From positions 434,001 through 498,000 of the forward strand of contig NZ_AP023421.1 in the NCBI RefSeq assembly GCF_018408705.1: a stretch of DNA of 64,000 nucleotides, read 5' to 3'. The DNA comes from Pusillibacter faecalis. Lineage in GTDB: Bacteria; Bacillota; Clostridia; Oscillospirales; Oscillospiraceae. Positions 16,537 to 25,398 of the stretch are shown here, piece after piece (the first letter of the stretch is position 1; the number at the start of each line of letters is the position of its first letter). The notes under the pieces are model-generated. The model worked only from the letters and a program-made list of their open reading frames with translations, searched no databases and was not told the DNA's origin. Both the position numbers and the translations under genes were made by a program.

Positions 16537-17925
16537 ATGAAGACCCTGATCCGAAATGCGAAAGCGATTGTCACCTGTGACGCCCAGGACCATGTCTATT
16601 GGAATGCAGACCTGCTGATTGACGGTCCCCGAATTTTGAAAATTGGCTCTCAGCTGCCCGACCCCTATGACGAAGTCCTCGATGCCAGCGGTATGTTTAT
16701 TTATCCAGGCCTGATCAACACTCATCATCACTTCTTCCAGACCTTCGTCCGGAATCTCAAAACCATTGACTATCCCAATATGACAGTGCCAGAGTGGTTG
16801 GACAAGGCGTATCGTGTCTTCCAGCTGATCAACGACGAGGTGATCTTTTACTCCTCCCTGACCGCTATGGGGGACCTGCTCAAGCACGGATGCACCTGCG
16901 CCTTTGACCACCAGTACTGCTATACCAAATCCACTGGAAAGGCACCGGTGGACCGGCAGATGGAGGCGGCCCGGATGCTGGGCATTCGCTACCATGCCGG
17001 CCGGGGCGTCAACACCCTGCCCCGGGAGAAAGGCAGCACCATCCCTGAAAACATGCTGGAGACCACGGAGGAATATCTGCAGGACTGCGAACGCATCATC
17101 CAGCTCTACCACGACCCGAATCCCTACGCCATGTCCCAAATCGTCCTGGCCCCCTGCCAGCCCATCAACAGCTATCCCGAAACCTTCACGGAGACGGTGA
17201 AGCTGGCCCGTGCCAAAGGCGTGCGGATGCACACGCACCTGGGCGAGGGAGAGAACGAGATCATGCTGGCGCGGTGGGGAAAGCGCACGTTGGACTGGTG
17301 TCAGGACATCGGCTTCATCGGCGAGGACGTGTGGTACGCCCACGGCTGGGAGCTGACGCCGGAGGAATACACGGTTCTCGGCCGCTTTGGGTCCGGCGTG
17401 TCCCACTGTCCCGGACCGGCTATTCTGGGGGGCTTTCCCATCCTGCCCATGAGGGAGATGATGGAAGCTGGCGTGTGCCTCAGTCTGGGCTGCGACGGCT
17501 CCGCCACCAATGACAGCTCCAGTCTCCTGGACTCCATGCGCACCGCCTGGATGATGCAGGCTTGGCACAGCAAGGCCCGGAGCGGCTGTATTTCCCCCTA
17601 TGAAATGTTGAAAATCGCCACCGTGGGCGGCGCCAAGACTCTGGGCCGGACAGATCTGGGGTCTCTGGAGCCGGAGAAGGGCGCAGACCTCTTTATGATC
17701 GACGCCGGAAAGCTGGAGCTGACCGGTACCCTCCACGATCCCCGGAACCTGCTGGCCCGGGCGGGCGTCACTGGCGAGACGGCTCTGACCATGGTCAATG
17801 GGAACGTAGTCTTCCGGGACGGCGTGCTCACCGGCGTGGACGAATATGCCCTGGCCCAGGAAGGCGAGGCCGTCTGCACTCGGGTTTTGCGGGAGCCCTG
17901 CGAGGCCTTTTGGAACCTCTGCTGA
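16537..17925 (+). CDS. Amidohydrolase, purine or purine-nucleoside deaminase-like (8-oxoguanine deaminase/AtzB group)
   Basis: A 462-residue metal-dependent hydrolase. The metal ligands are seen in NTHHHFFQTFVRN, HTHLGEGENE, YAHGWEL and GCDGSATNDSS, the last giving the catalytic aspartate. The HHHFFQ and CDGSATND sequences are typical of the group containing 8-oxoguanine deaminase and hydroxyatrazine hydrolase. AAGGAGG precedes the ATG. As last gene of an operon with a nucleoside importer and phosphorylase, deamination of an adenine-type nucleoside or base is the likely role; 5'-deoxyadenosine, methylthioadenosine or an oxidised purine are candidates. The exact substrate is inference. Confidence 0.88.
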   Translation: MKTLIRNAKAIVTCDAQDHVYWNADLLIDGPRILKIGSQLPDPYDEVLDASGMFIYPGLINTHHHFFQTFVRNLKTIDYPNMTVPEWLDKAYRVFQLINDEVIFYSSLTAMGDLLKHGCTCAFDHQYCYTKSTGKAPVDRQMEAARMLGIRYHAGRGVNTLPREKGSTIPENMLETTEEYLQDCERIIQLYHDPNPYAMSQIVLAPCQPINSYPETFTETVKLARAKGVRMHTHLGEGENEIMLARWGKRTLDWCQDIGFIGEDVWYAHGWELTPEEYTVLGRFGSGVSHCPGPAILGGFPILPMREMMEAGVCLSLGCDGSATNDSSSLLDSMRTAWMMQAWHSKARSGCISPYEMLKIATVGGAKTLGRTDLGSLEPEKGADLFMIDAGKLELTGTLHDPRNLLARAGVTGETALTMVNGNVVFRDGVLTGVDEYALAQEGEAVCTRVLREPCEAFWNLC

Positions 17926-17941
17926 ATTTCAAATATGAAAA

Positions 17942-17979
17942 AGAGGCTGACATCAAAATTGGTGTCAGCCTCTCTTTTT
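17942..17979. terminator. Bidirectional terminator closing the nucleoside operon
   Basis: AGAGGCTGACA (17942-17952) pairs with TGTCAGCCTCT (17963-17973), followed by a T5 run on the plus strand; the complementary A-rich side serves the convergent minus-strand gene. Confidence 0.88.
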
Positions 17980-18424
17980 ACTCCTCGTACTTTCTGCGCA
18001 GACGACGGAAAATCACTTGTCCCAGAATCACCTCCAGGAGCATGAACGCCCCCAGATATCCTACCAACAGACGGCTGTTCAGCACCCCCAGCGCATCCAA
18101 AACCGAGAACGCCACAATAGAAACCGACAGCACGGCGAGGCCGATGAGATAGGCGCAGCGCCCACTACGGTCACTAAGCTTCTGGTTCAGCTCGTCTTGC
18201 AGGTCAATCCGCTCCTGCTCCACCCTTTCTGCGTATCGCTCCCGGTTCCGCGGCGAGGTCCAGTATACGTATTTTCCAATCATCACCGCTCCCGGAACCG
18301 CCCCGGCAAATCCAAAGGCAAACAGGAGGCTCCCCAGTCTCCCCTCCGTCAGCGATGAGAGCGCCAGCAACAGGATACCAACTGCCACATATACGATCCC
18401 AGTCATCAGGTGTCCTCGTTTCAT
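17978..18424 (-). CDS. Small membrane protein paired with an Xre regulator
   Basis: A 148-residue protein with four predicted membrane segments in two hairpins (about residues 8-50 and 92-138) and a charged loop with NRERYAERVEQERIDLQDEL between. No family function is recognised. Its ATG overlaps the stop of the upstream Xre gene by one base (TGATG), a typical arrangement of small Xre regulators with a membrane partner that may act as sensor. Convergent with the nucleoside operon. Confidence 0.75.
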   Translation of the reverse strand: MKRGHLMTGIVYVAVGILLLALSSLTEGRLGSLLFAFGFAGAVPGAVMIGKYVYWTSPRNRERYAERVEQERIDLQDELNQKLSDRSGRCAYLIGLAVLSVSIVAFSVLDALGVLNSRLLVGYLGAFMLLEVILGQVIFRRLRRKYEE

Positions 18425-18627
18425 CAGTCCGCTCCCCTCTCGTGAATAAAAACTTCCTCTATCGGTCTTTCAAAAAAATCCGAGATGGCAAAGGCCAGTT
18501 CCAGCGAGGGGTTGTATTTGCCCGTCTCAATAGAGCTCACCGTCTGCCGGGATACCCGGATCACCCTTGCGAATGCCTCTTGGCTCAGCCCCCGCTGCTT
18601 TCTGAGCGCCTCCACCCTGTTCTCCAT
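18424..18627 (-). CDS. Xre family HTH regulator
   Basis: A 67-residue protein that is almost entirely one Xre-type helix-turn-helix: LRKQRGLSQEAFARVIRVSRQTVSSIETGKYNPSLELA. The ATG at 18627 is 8 bases after AAAGGAG; a TTG at 18633 is too close. Its promoter carries a perfect palindrome and an extra half-site, so it probably represses itself and its membrane-protein partner. Confidence 0.9.
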   Translation of the reverse strand: MENRVEALRKQRGLSQEAFARVIRVSRQTVSSIETGKYNPSLELAFAISDFFERPIEEVFIHERGAD

Positions 18628-18649
18628 CCGCAACGCTCCTTTCGCGCTC

Positions 18650-18715
18650 TTGTAAAGGTTCCTTTACAACTCTAGAATATCATACCCACCAGTCATTGTC
18701 AAGTTTCCTTTACAA
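18650..18715 (-). promoter_or_regulatory. Promoter and operator of the Xre/membrane protein pair
   Basis: On the minus strand TTGACA (18697-18702), a 17-base spacer and TATTCT (18674-18679). Just downstream of the -10 is the palindrome TTGTAAAGG-N2-CCTTTACAA (18650-18669), and a third half-site TTGTAAAGG lies upstream of the -35 (18707-18715). Three copies of one 9-mer around the promoter indicate autoregulation. Confidence 0.8.
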
Positions 18716-18753
18716 AAAAATAAGAGGACGGCAAGCGTCCTCCTGTTTTTCTC

Positions 18754-19842
18754 TTATGCATCCTGCTTCTGGTCCGTCGACCCAAAGTCCTGCTCCGTGC
18801 TGGCGGTATCCCAGCGTAGCATGGTCTCCATCACCCGGATGTCACTGTCCACATCCAGGGCGTCGGACTGGTAGAGCTCGTCCAGCTGGTGCTCAAAGCC
18901 TCGGATGATGCTGTCCATTGTGGCCTCAATCCGCTGCTTTGCCTGACGCAGATTCTCTCCCTCCACTCCGGCTGCCTCAAATTCCGCGTAGGAGTCCAGC
19001 AGTTTCTGCGTGGTGGGCAGATAATAGTTTAAAAAAGTGTCAATCCGGCCGAGCTTCTTCGGATCTGCCTCCACCGCCCGGAAAATCTTCGCCGCGATCT
19101 CTTCCAGCCGGTCAATCTTGGCGGAGAGAATGGGGTCTGCAATGCAGTCATTCGCCCGCCGTATCTTCCGCAGGATGCCGGAGTAGCCCTCCTCTGCCTC
19201 CTTGGGGGTCTCTATCTTCTGTCTGCGCAACGCCTGGTCTGCCTCGCCGCTGCGGAAGAGATAGCCCATCTCCACATTCAGATATGCTTTGCCGCCAAAG
19301 TACCCTTTATCAATCATCCGCTGTAAATCCCGCTCTGTTCGGCGCTCCGGATAGCCCAGGGTTCTCGCCAGTTCTTCCACCGGCATGGCGTCCCGGTCTC
19401 CAAGTACTGCCAGATACTTGGAAAAGCGTCCCAGCTGGCGGTCCATGAAATATCCCTTGCCCAGCATCGCAATACCAGCCACGGCCATGGCAAGGCCTGC
19501 TAAGAAGTCCTCCAGCCAAAGACCGATCCAGTCTGAGGAGTAAAAGAGCGCATCCAGTGGGTCCAGGGCTCCCAGAACGCCCACCACCGCAACCAGGGCG
19601 CCGATAATCTGTAGCCACCTGGCGGTGGACTTCTTTGGGATCGGTGAGCGGGTCATCCGTTTCGCTGCTGCTCTGGCCTGACTGGGAGACTTCTCTGGCG
19701 GCAGCTCCTTGTTCCGGTCCTTGCCAAATAGCTTTGCCAGGAGGAGAATCAGCGCAATCGGCCAGAGCTCCACCAGAAACAAAAAGACAATCAGCGCCCA
19801 GGAGAACCAGTCGCTGTCCTCTTTCTTTTTTGGGCTTGCCAC
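18754..19842 (-). CDS. XpaC-like protein (5-bromo-4-chloroindolyl phosphate hydrolysis family)
   Basis: A 362-residue membrane-anchored protein: a hydrophobic segment at about 12-35, a basic linker, two further membrane segments at about 75-130, then a cytoplasmic part with a winged-helix-like DAMPVEELARTLGYPERRTERDLQRMIDKGYF and a long helical C-terminus (IRRANDCIADPILSAKIDRL onward) typical of the XpaC/TelA-neighbour family. The biochemical role of the family is unclear. It is followed at the 3' side by the Xre operon and preceded closely by the DUF896 gene. Confidence 0.78.
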   Translation of the reverse strand: MASPKKKEDSDWFSWALIVFLFLVELWPIALILLLAKLFGKDRNKELPPEKSPSQARAAAKRMTRSPIPKKSTARWLQIIGALVAVVGVLGALDPLDALFYSSDWIGLWLEDFLAGLAMAVAGIAMLGKGYFMDRQLGRFSKYLAVLGDRDAMPVEELARTLGYPERRTERDLQRMIDKGYFGGKAYLNVEMGYLFRSGEADQALRRQKIETPKEAEEGYSGILRKIRRANDCIADPILSAKIDRLEEIAAKIFRAVEADPKKLGRIDTFLNYYLPTTQKLLDSYAEFEAAGVEGENLRQAKQRIEATMDSIIRGFEHQLDELYQSDALDVDSDIRVMETMLRWDTASTEQDFGSTDQKQDA

Positions 19843-19845
19843 GGC

Positions 19846-20055
19846 TTACTCCCCCTTTTTCTTCAGCTTGTGCTTTTGCCCCTTCTCATCCACAAGATAC
19901 GTGTTGTCCAGCTGCCCCCGCAGGCTGCCCAGCACGGAATCAATGTACTCCCGGCGCAGTGCGGCGCGCTCCATCTCCTCCCACTCCGTCAGTCCCTCCG
20001 GGGTTTTGGCCTTGCGGGCCAGCTCGTTGATCCGGTCGATCTGCTTTTGTTCCAT
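19846..20055 (-). CDS. DUF896 family protein (YnzC-like)
   Basis: A 69-residue, highly charged, mostly helical protein with the family signature INELARKAKTPEGLTEWE followed by EERAALRREYIDSV-like sequence and a lysine-rich tail. In Bacillus a member is part of the SOS operon, but most have no assigned role. GGAGG precedes the ATG. It lies 3 bases from the next gene. Confidence 0.88.
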   Translation of the reverse strand: MEQKQIDRINELARKAKTPEGLTEWEEMERAALRREYIDSVLGSLRGQLDNTYLVDEKGQKHKLKKKGE

Positions 20056-20069
20056 GGTTTTCCCTCCTG

Positions 20070-20291
20070 TCAGGTCTCCGGGCGCTCACGCTCAAAGACC
20101 AGGTCTATTGTCTCCATATATCCGCCGGCTCTCTGGCGCTTGGGGATAAACCCCGTATAGCGCCACCCCTCCGCTGCTCGACAGAGAATGACTTCCTGAT
20201 GGGCCAGGGTCTCCCAGCCGATGCCGCCGAATAAACTGTATCCGCCTCCGCCGTCATCACAGTGAATCTCCTCAAATTCATATTCCCACAA
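20070..20291 (-). CDS. Small DUF4177-like protein
   Basis: A 73-residue protein read from a TTG at 20291 that follows GAGGGGAG by 8 bases; it begins MWEYEFEEIHCDDGGGG and contains WRYTGFIPKRQRAGGYMETIDLVFER. The pattern of a short strand, a Trp-containing strand and a basic tail is like DUF4177 proteins. A longer version from an ATG at 20315 is possible. Function unknown. Confidence 0.65.
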   Translation of the reverse strand: MWEYEFEEIHCDDGGGGYSLFGGIGWETLAHQEVILCRAAEGWRYTGFIPKRQRAGGYMETIDLVFERERPET

Positions 20292-20307
20292 GGTTCTTTC
20301 TCCCCTC

Positions 20308-21099
20308 TCACACATACCGCTTCACTACGATGGCGGTGCGGCCCTTTTTCGTCACGCCGCCCACCTCCGCCAACTGAAATTTCCCAAAGCCCCGGGCGGA
20401 AACCGTGTCCCCTTCCACGAGGAGCTTGTCCGGTTTTGTACACTCCCTCCAGTTCACCTGCACCCGGCCGGAGGCGATCAGGTCCGCCGCTTTGCTCCGG
20501 GCCATCCGGAAGCCTGTGGAGGCCACTGCGTCCAGCCGCAGAGACGAGACGGTGTCCCGCACCTCCTCGCACTTGATCTCCGGCATGTGGAGGTGACTGG
20601 GATCGATCTCCGCCACCGTCAGCTTTGCCCGTCCGGCGGAGGTCCAACTGCTCAGGAGGAAATCCGTCACCGTGTCCAGCACCAGCAGATCCGCGCTGTC
20701 CGGCCCCACCAGGATGTCCCCGACCTTCTCCCGCACGATGCCAAGGCCCATGAGACTTCCCAGAAGATCCCGGTGGTTCACCTTCTCCTCCACCCGGAAC
20801 ACCGTCCGCAGACAGCGGATGGGGCTCTCGGTGCTCTCCGGCTCCATCCAGTCCGGCAGGAAAAGGATGAGCGCCCGCTCCGCGCCGTCATACCCGCCTG
20901 TCCGGAGATAGGCGCTCTCCGGTACGCCGGCGCGCCGGAGCAGGTCCAGTGCCAGCGTCTGCTGCTGCGGGCTGAGAAAATCCGTGGCTGTGGGGATGTT
21001 GCGCCGCGCCGCCTGCTCGGCTCGGTCCAGGACCTTTGCCAGCAACATCCGGTCCTCACCCAGGGCTCCCGATTGATCCAACAGTTTCGACTTATCCAT
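20308..21099 (-). CDS. S4-domain RNA-binding protein (YlmH-like)
   Basis: A 263-residue protein: an N-terminal and central domain of the YlmH type (FLSPQQQTLALDLLRRAGV, GYDGAERALILFLPDW, HRDLLGSLMGLGIVREKVGDI) and a C-terminal S4 RNA-binding domain (about residues 185-245, LDAVASTGFRMARSKAADLIASGRVQVN). YlmH homologues act in ribosome rescue and are usually near division genes; here that neighbourhood is absent. ATG at 21099 follows CAGGAG; the start overlaps the end of the ABC exporter gene by 8 bases. Confidence 0.9.
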   Translation of the reverse strand: MDKSKLLDQSGALGEDRMLLAKVLDRAEQAARRNIPTATDFLSPQQQTLALDLLRRAGVPESAYLRTGGYDGAERALILFLPDWMEPESTESPIRCLRTVFRVEEKVNHRDLLGSLMGLGIVREKVGDILVGPDSADLLVLDTVTDFLLSSWTSAGRAKLTVAEIDPSHLHMPEIKCEEVRDTVSSLRLDAVASTGFRMARSKAADLIASGRVQVNWRECTKPDKLLVEGDTVSARGFGKFQLAEVGGVTKKGRTAIVVKRYV

Positions 21100-22843
21100 G
21101 TCCCAGCTCCTGTGTACGGACCAGCTCCGCATAAGCTCCTTCTCTCTTCATCAGCTCCTCGTGATTTCCCAGCTCTACGATACGGCCATCCTCTACTACA
21201 GCAATCCGGTCGGCGTGGCGGACGGTGGAAAGGCGATGGGCAATGATCACGGTAGTGCGCCCCCGGGAGAGCTTTTCAAAGGTATCCTGAAGGCGGGCCT
21301 CCGTTACGCTGTCCAGCGCGGAGGTGGCCTCGTCCAGAATCAGCACCGGGGGATTTTTCAAAAAGATGCGGGCAATCGAAATTCTCTGCTTCTGCCCGCC
21401 GGAGAGCAGAGTACCCCGCTCCCCTACATAGGTGTCAAAGCCATCAGGCATGGCCGCAATGTCGTCATAGATCTCCGCCATCTTGGCCGCCTGGACTACC
21501 TCTTCCTCCGTGGCGCCGGGCTTTCCGTAGCGAATATTCTCCAGGATGCTGGCGGCAAAGAGAAATACGTCTTGCTGCACCACGCCCACATTCTGCCGCA
21601 GGGACTCCTGGGTGACATCCCGTACATCCTGCCCATCCAGGCGGATGGCACCGGCAGTCACGTCGTAAAACCGCGGGATCAACTGGCAAAGGGTGGACTT
21701 TCCTCCGCCGGAGGGACCCACCACCGCCACGGTCTCGCCAGGACGGATGTGCAGGTCCACATCGTGCAGAACCTCCACCCCATCCTGATAGGTAAAGCGG
21801 ACATGGTCCACGTCAATCCGGCCCTCCACCCGTTGAAGTGCTTTTGCGTTGGGGGCATCCTGCATGGCGGGCTCCTCCCGCATCAGCTCGATAAAGCGGC
21901 CCAGGCCCGCAGTCCCGTTGGCAAAGAGTTCTGCAAAGTTGGAAAGCTTGCGCACCGGGTTGACAAAGGTTGTAATATACAGGCTGAAGGTGATGAGGTC
22001 CACGGTGTTCATCCGGCCCTGCATGATAAAGATTCCGCCGGCAGTGATCACCACCACGGAGAGGATACACAGGAAGAATTCCATAGAGGCGTTAAACCGT
22101 CCCATCGCTCTGTGGAATGCCCGCTTGGAAGTCTTGAAGCTGTTGTTGGAGGTCTCAAACTTTCGCAGCTCCTCCCGCTCGTTGGCAAATGCCTTGGCGG
22201 TACGGATGCCGGAGAGTCCAGATTCAATGTCAGTGTTGATCACCGCGGTACGCTGTTTGACCTGCCGGGACGCCTCCTGCATAGAGGCGCGGCAACGCCA
22301 CACCACCGCGAAAAAGACCGGCAAAATCAGAGCAATCACCAGCGCCAGCCGCCACTGGATGGAGAACATAATGCCAAGCGCCCCCACAATGGTGACACCA
22401 GAGATAAAAACATCCTCCGGCCCATGGTGGGCCAGCTCTGTGATATCAAAGAGGTCTGCGGTCAGACGGCTCATGAGCTGTCCGGTGCGGTTGCGGTCAT
22501 AGTAGTCAAAGGACAACTCCTGCATATGGCGGAACAGGTCTCGGCGGATATCCGCCTCCACCAGGATGCCAAAGGTATGCCCCCAGTAGCAGATTACATA
22601 CGTCAGCATCGCCCGCAACAAAAAAGCTGCGAACACCACTGCCATTACCGCGAAAAAGGTCCCGTAGGCGCGCTCCGGAAGCAACTGATGCATGCACCAG
22701 CGAGATACCGCCGGAAATGCCAGGTCAATCAAAGAGATCATCAGCGCACAGACAAGGTCCATGGCGAACAGCTTCCAATGCGGCCTGAAATAGGAGAGAA
22801 AAATCTGCAGAGAGGATTTCTTTCGGAATTCTTGGGTCGTCAT
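21092..22843 (-). CDS. ABC exporter, fused permease-ATPase (MsbA/MdlB-like)
   Basis: A 583-residue half-transporter. Six membrane segments fill residues 1-310, with the coupling region FDYYDRNRTGQLMSRLTADLFDI, then an ATPase domain with Walker A VGPSGGGKST, Q-loop VVQQDVFLF, signature LLSGGQKQRI and Walker B VLILDEATSALD. It probably works as a homodimer exporting lipids, peptides or drugs. AAAGGAG precedes the ATG. Confidence 0.93.
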   Translation of the reverse strand: MTTQEFRKKSSLQIFLSYFRPHWKLFAMDLVCALMISLIDLAFPAVSRWCMHQLLPERAYGTFFAVMAVVFAAFLLRAMLTYVICYWGHTFGILVEADIRRDLFRHMQELSFDYYDRNRTGQLMSRLTADLFDITELAHHGPEDVFISGVTIVGALGIMFSIQWRLALVIALILPVFFAVVWRCRASMQEASRQVKQRTAVINTDIESGLSGIRTAKAFANEREELRKFETSNNSFKTSKRAFHRAMGRFNASMEFFLCILSVVVITAGGIFIMQGRMNTVDLITFSLYITTFVNPVRKLSNFAELFANGTAGLGRFIELMREEPAMQDAPNAKALQRVEGRIDVDHVRFTYQDGVEVLHDVDLHIRPGETVAVVGPSGGGKSTLCQLIPRFYDVTAGAIRLDGQDVRDVTQESLRQNVGVVQQDVFLFAASILENIRYGKPGATEEEVVQAAKMAEIYDDIAAMPDGFDTYVGERGTLLSGGQKQRISIARIFLKNPPVLILDEATSALDSVTEARLQDTFEKLSRGRTTVIIAHRLSTVRHADRIAVVEDGRIVELGNHEELMKREGAYAELVRTQELGHG

Positions 22844-23218
22844 GACAGGGCTCCTTTTGATTTCAGATCAATATGATATGATAGCACGAATTTTGTCTGG
22901 GTGCAATGTCAGTTTCTCTTCTCCCGCTGATGCCTCTCTTCTCAGACGAGCGGCTTTCTTGTATAGGGACTCTCCATGTGGTACAATCAGAATATCCGGA
23001 ACTCTCGGTATCTGGCTGGATATCACTGCTTCCATTCACATTCGAGTGGTCTCTAAGCGTCCCCGCATTGGGATGCCCAATCAGGCACATCCTGTTGATA
23101 CATTGTTTTTTGTAGCCTGAGCATGTGTGGGATTTGCTGTGTGGACGGAGATCGTTATCCATGGCTGAAAGACTTCCTGCTTTGGCCGCAGACTCTAAAC
23201 AAGAAATGAGGAGTTTTG
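22844..23218. other. Intergenic region between divergent genes
   Basis: This 375-base stretch separates the exporter from the acetyltransferase gene and must contain both promoters. The frames present have no family resemblance or proper ribosome sites. No RNA element was recognised. Confidence 0.5.
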
Positions 23219-23887
23219 ATGGATATCACCTTAAGGCAAGAGGCCTCTGGAGACTATGAACAATCAGAGTCCGTCACCCGGGAAGCCTTTTGGAATCAAT
23301 ACGCCCCTGGCTGTATGGAGCACTATCTGCTGCATATCATGCGGACGTGTCCGGCTTTTATACCGGAGCTGGACATCGTGGCTCTCTCCCAGAACATGGT
23401 AGTCGGCCATGCCATCTGCCTGCGGGCCGTGATTCATGCGGATTCCGGCCGGGAACATTCGGTCTTGACTCTGGGGCCGCTCTCCGTGCTTCCCGCATAT
23501 CAGCACCGCGGCATCGGCGGGCGGATGATTGCAGAGCTCAAGGACCGGGCCAAAACACTGGGGTTTCCTGCCATCCTCCTGTGCGGTGATCCGGATTACT
23601 ACAAGCGGCAGGGGTTTCTTCCCGCAGAGGTATTTGGTATCCGCACGGCGGACAACCTGTATCTCACAGCGCTCCAGGCCTGCGAGCTATCGGAGCACGC
23701 GCTTCGCGGCGCAGAGGGGCGCTACTGTGAGGACGCGGTCTACGCCGTGGACCCATCCGCCGCGCTGGCATTCGACCGGCATTTCCCGCCCAAGACTCCG
23801 CTTAACGGTACGCCTTCTCAAAAGCGATTCCAGACACTTGCTGCCATGTACCGTGAAGCAGATACGAAACTGCGCGCAGATGGCTGA
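23219..23887 (+). CDS. GNAT family N-acetyltransferase
   Basis: A 222-residue acetyltransferase. The acetyl-CoA binding motif is LGPLSVLPAYQHRGIGGRMI at about residues 82-101, followed by LCGDPDYYKRQGFLPAEVFGI, the pattern seen in YhbS-like enzymes. GAGGAG is 5 bases before the ATG at 23219. Substrate unknown. Confidence 0.9.
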   Translation: MDITLRQEASGDYEQSESVTREAFWNQYAPGCMEHYLLHIMRTCPAFIPELDIVALSQNMVVGHAICLRAVIHADSGREHSVLTLGPLSVLPAYQHRGIGGRMIAELKDRAKTLGFPAILLCGDPDYYKRQGFLPAEVFGIRTADNLYLTALQACELSEHALRGAEGRYCEDAVYAVDPSAALAFDRHFPPKTPLNGTPSQKRFQTLAAMYREADTKLRADG

Positions 23888-24078
23888 CCTCGGCTTCTCT
23901 CCTTTAAAAATGCCGACAGGCGCAGTAGCGAAGTTCTCTACGGCTATCTCAAAAAAATCAACGCCAGCCGATGTACCCGCCTGTGGCGGGGATCGGCCTA
24001 CGGGAGAGCTTCGATCTCCGCGCCGTCTGAGCAGGCTGCTTTCAGCTATGGTGTTCCTTTGTACTGATCAATCATCAA

Positions 24079-24115
24079 TCAAGCGGCGGAACTTTTGAAA
24101 AGTTCCGCCGCTTGA
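24079..24115. terminator. Bidirectional terminator between convergent genes
   Basis: TCAAGCGGCGGAACTTTT pairs with AAGTTCCGCCGCTTGA around a short loop; it lies between the acetyltransferase and the TlpA gene. Confidence 0.8.
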
Positions 24116-24159
24116 TCTGTCAAAACCAGCTCCTGGCCATCCTCCCACAGGCAGGAGGC

Positions 24160-24723
24160 TCAGGAGAGAATCATATCGATCCCCTGCTGGAGCGTATCTG
24201 CATCCAGGGCACCTGTGGCCCGAGCAATCATATAGCCCTCCGCATCAATAAAATAGGTGGTTGGAAGCGAATAGGCCTGATAGGAGATGGCCGCATCCGA
24301 CTCCGTATCATAGAGCACCGGGAAGGAATAGCCCGCCTCCTCTATGAAAGCTGTGGCAGTTTCCACGGTCTCCCGGCTGCCATCGGTCATGTTGACCATG
24401 AGGAAATGAATGTCCTCGCCCAGTTCCTCATAGGCCGCGTCAAATTCCGGCATCTCGCTTTGGCAGGGACCGCACCAACTAGCCCAGAAATTCAACACAA
24501 TCGGCTTGCCCACATAATCTGAGAGCCGGACTTCCGTTCCAGTGCCATCATATACTGTAAAATCCGGGGCCGCTACCTTCTCAGGCTCTGCGTCCTCTGT
24601 GGAGGCTGCCATTTGATCAGGCGGCAGCATCTCTCCGCTCAACTTCCCGTAGAGAATGGATGCCCCGCCGATCAGCACCACCAAAGCCAGAGCCAGTACC
24701 GCCCATGTTTTATGATTTCTCAT
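24160..24723 (-). CDS. TlpA/ResA-like membrane-anchored thioredoxin
   Basis: A 187-residue extracytoplasmic thiol oxidoreductase. An uncleaved or lipoprotein-free signal anchor occupies residues 8-28, followed by the thioredoxin fold with active site WASWCGPC and the cis-proline loop YSLPTTYFID. It would receive electrons across the membrane from CcdA, encoded immediately upstream. GGAGG precedes the ATG and overlaps the ccdA stop region. It is the last gene of a six-gene redox operon. Confidence 0.92.
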   Translation of the reverse strand: MRNHKTWAVLALALVVLIGGASILYGKLSGEMLPPDQMAASTEDAEPEKVAAPDFTVYDGTGTEVRLSDYVGKPIVLNFWASWCGPCQSEMPEFDAAYEELGEDIHFLMVNMTDGSRETVETATAFIEEAGYSFPVLYDTESDAAISYQAYSLPTTYFIDAEGYMIARATGALDADTLQQGIDMILS

Positions 24724-24731
24724 AATGCCTC

Positions 24732-25391
24732 CTAGCTCAGTAGATTCAGGAGCCGCCCCAGTGTTCCTGTGGCCATCAGCACACCCACCAGAATCAGCAG
24801 ACTTCCGCTGATGAGATTGATCACGCGGTAGTTCCGCTTGATCCAGTCAAAGGCTGATTTCAATTTGTCAATCAGCACTGCACTGACCAAAAAGGGAATC
24901 CCCAGCCCCAGGGAGTAGGCCAGCAGCATCAGCATACCGCTCCCCACGTGCCCTTGCTGGGAGGCCAGCGCCAGAGCAGAACCCAGAAATGCCCCCACAC
25001 AGGGCGTCCACCCCAGAGAGAAGATCACCCCGAACACGACCGCGGAAAAAAAGCCCATCTCACCATTCACCGCTCTGCCGCTGCCGCGGAACAGATTCCA
25101 CTTGAAAACGCCCAGGAACTGCAGTCCAAAGAGAATCACCACCAGACCAGAGAGGAGATTCACCGCCGTCTGGTGTTGTTTGAAAAAGCTCCCTACCGTC
25201 CCGGCTAACGCCCCCATGGCAACAAAGACCAGGGTAAAGCCCAGCACGAAGCCCAGCGCGTTCTTCACGGTCCGAGCGGTGGTACGCTCTCCGCCGCCGG
25301 CAAAGTAGGAGATGTAGATCGGCAGCATCGGTAGCAGACAGGGCGAGACAAAGGTGATGATCCCCTCCAGACAGGAAATCACATACTGCAT
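24732..25391 (-). CDS. ccdA: CcdA-type thiol-disulfide electron transporter
   Basis: A 219-residue membrane protein with six membrane helices. The two cysteines that carry electrons are in SPCLLPMLPIYISYF (helix 1) and GWTPCVGAFLGS (helix 4), each in the proline-rich context of the CcdA/DsbD family. It passes electrons from cytoplasmic thioredoxin to the extracytoplasmic TlpA protein encoded next. AAAGGAG precedes the ATG. No cytochrome c genes are in the window, so its role may be disulfide reduction rather than cytochrome maturation. Confidence 0.93.
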   Translation of the reverse strand: MQYVISCLEGIITFVSPCLLPMLPIYISYFAGGGERTTARTVKNALGFVLGFTLVFVAMGALAGTVGSFFKQHQTAVNLLSGLVVILFGLQFLGVFKWNLFRGSGRAVNGEMGFFSAVVFGVIFSLGWTPCVGAFLGSALALASQQGHVGSGMLMLLAYSLGLGIPFLVSAVLIDKLKSAFDWIKRNYRVINLISGSLLILVGVLMATGTLGRLLNLLS

Positions 25392-25398
25392 GGGTTTA

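Noticed and set aside
21098..22876. 592-codon plus-strand frame opposite the ABC exporter
   Set aside because: Shadow frame; sequence is compositionally strange, without any domain, while the minus strand encodes a clear exporter.
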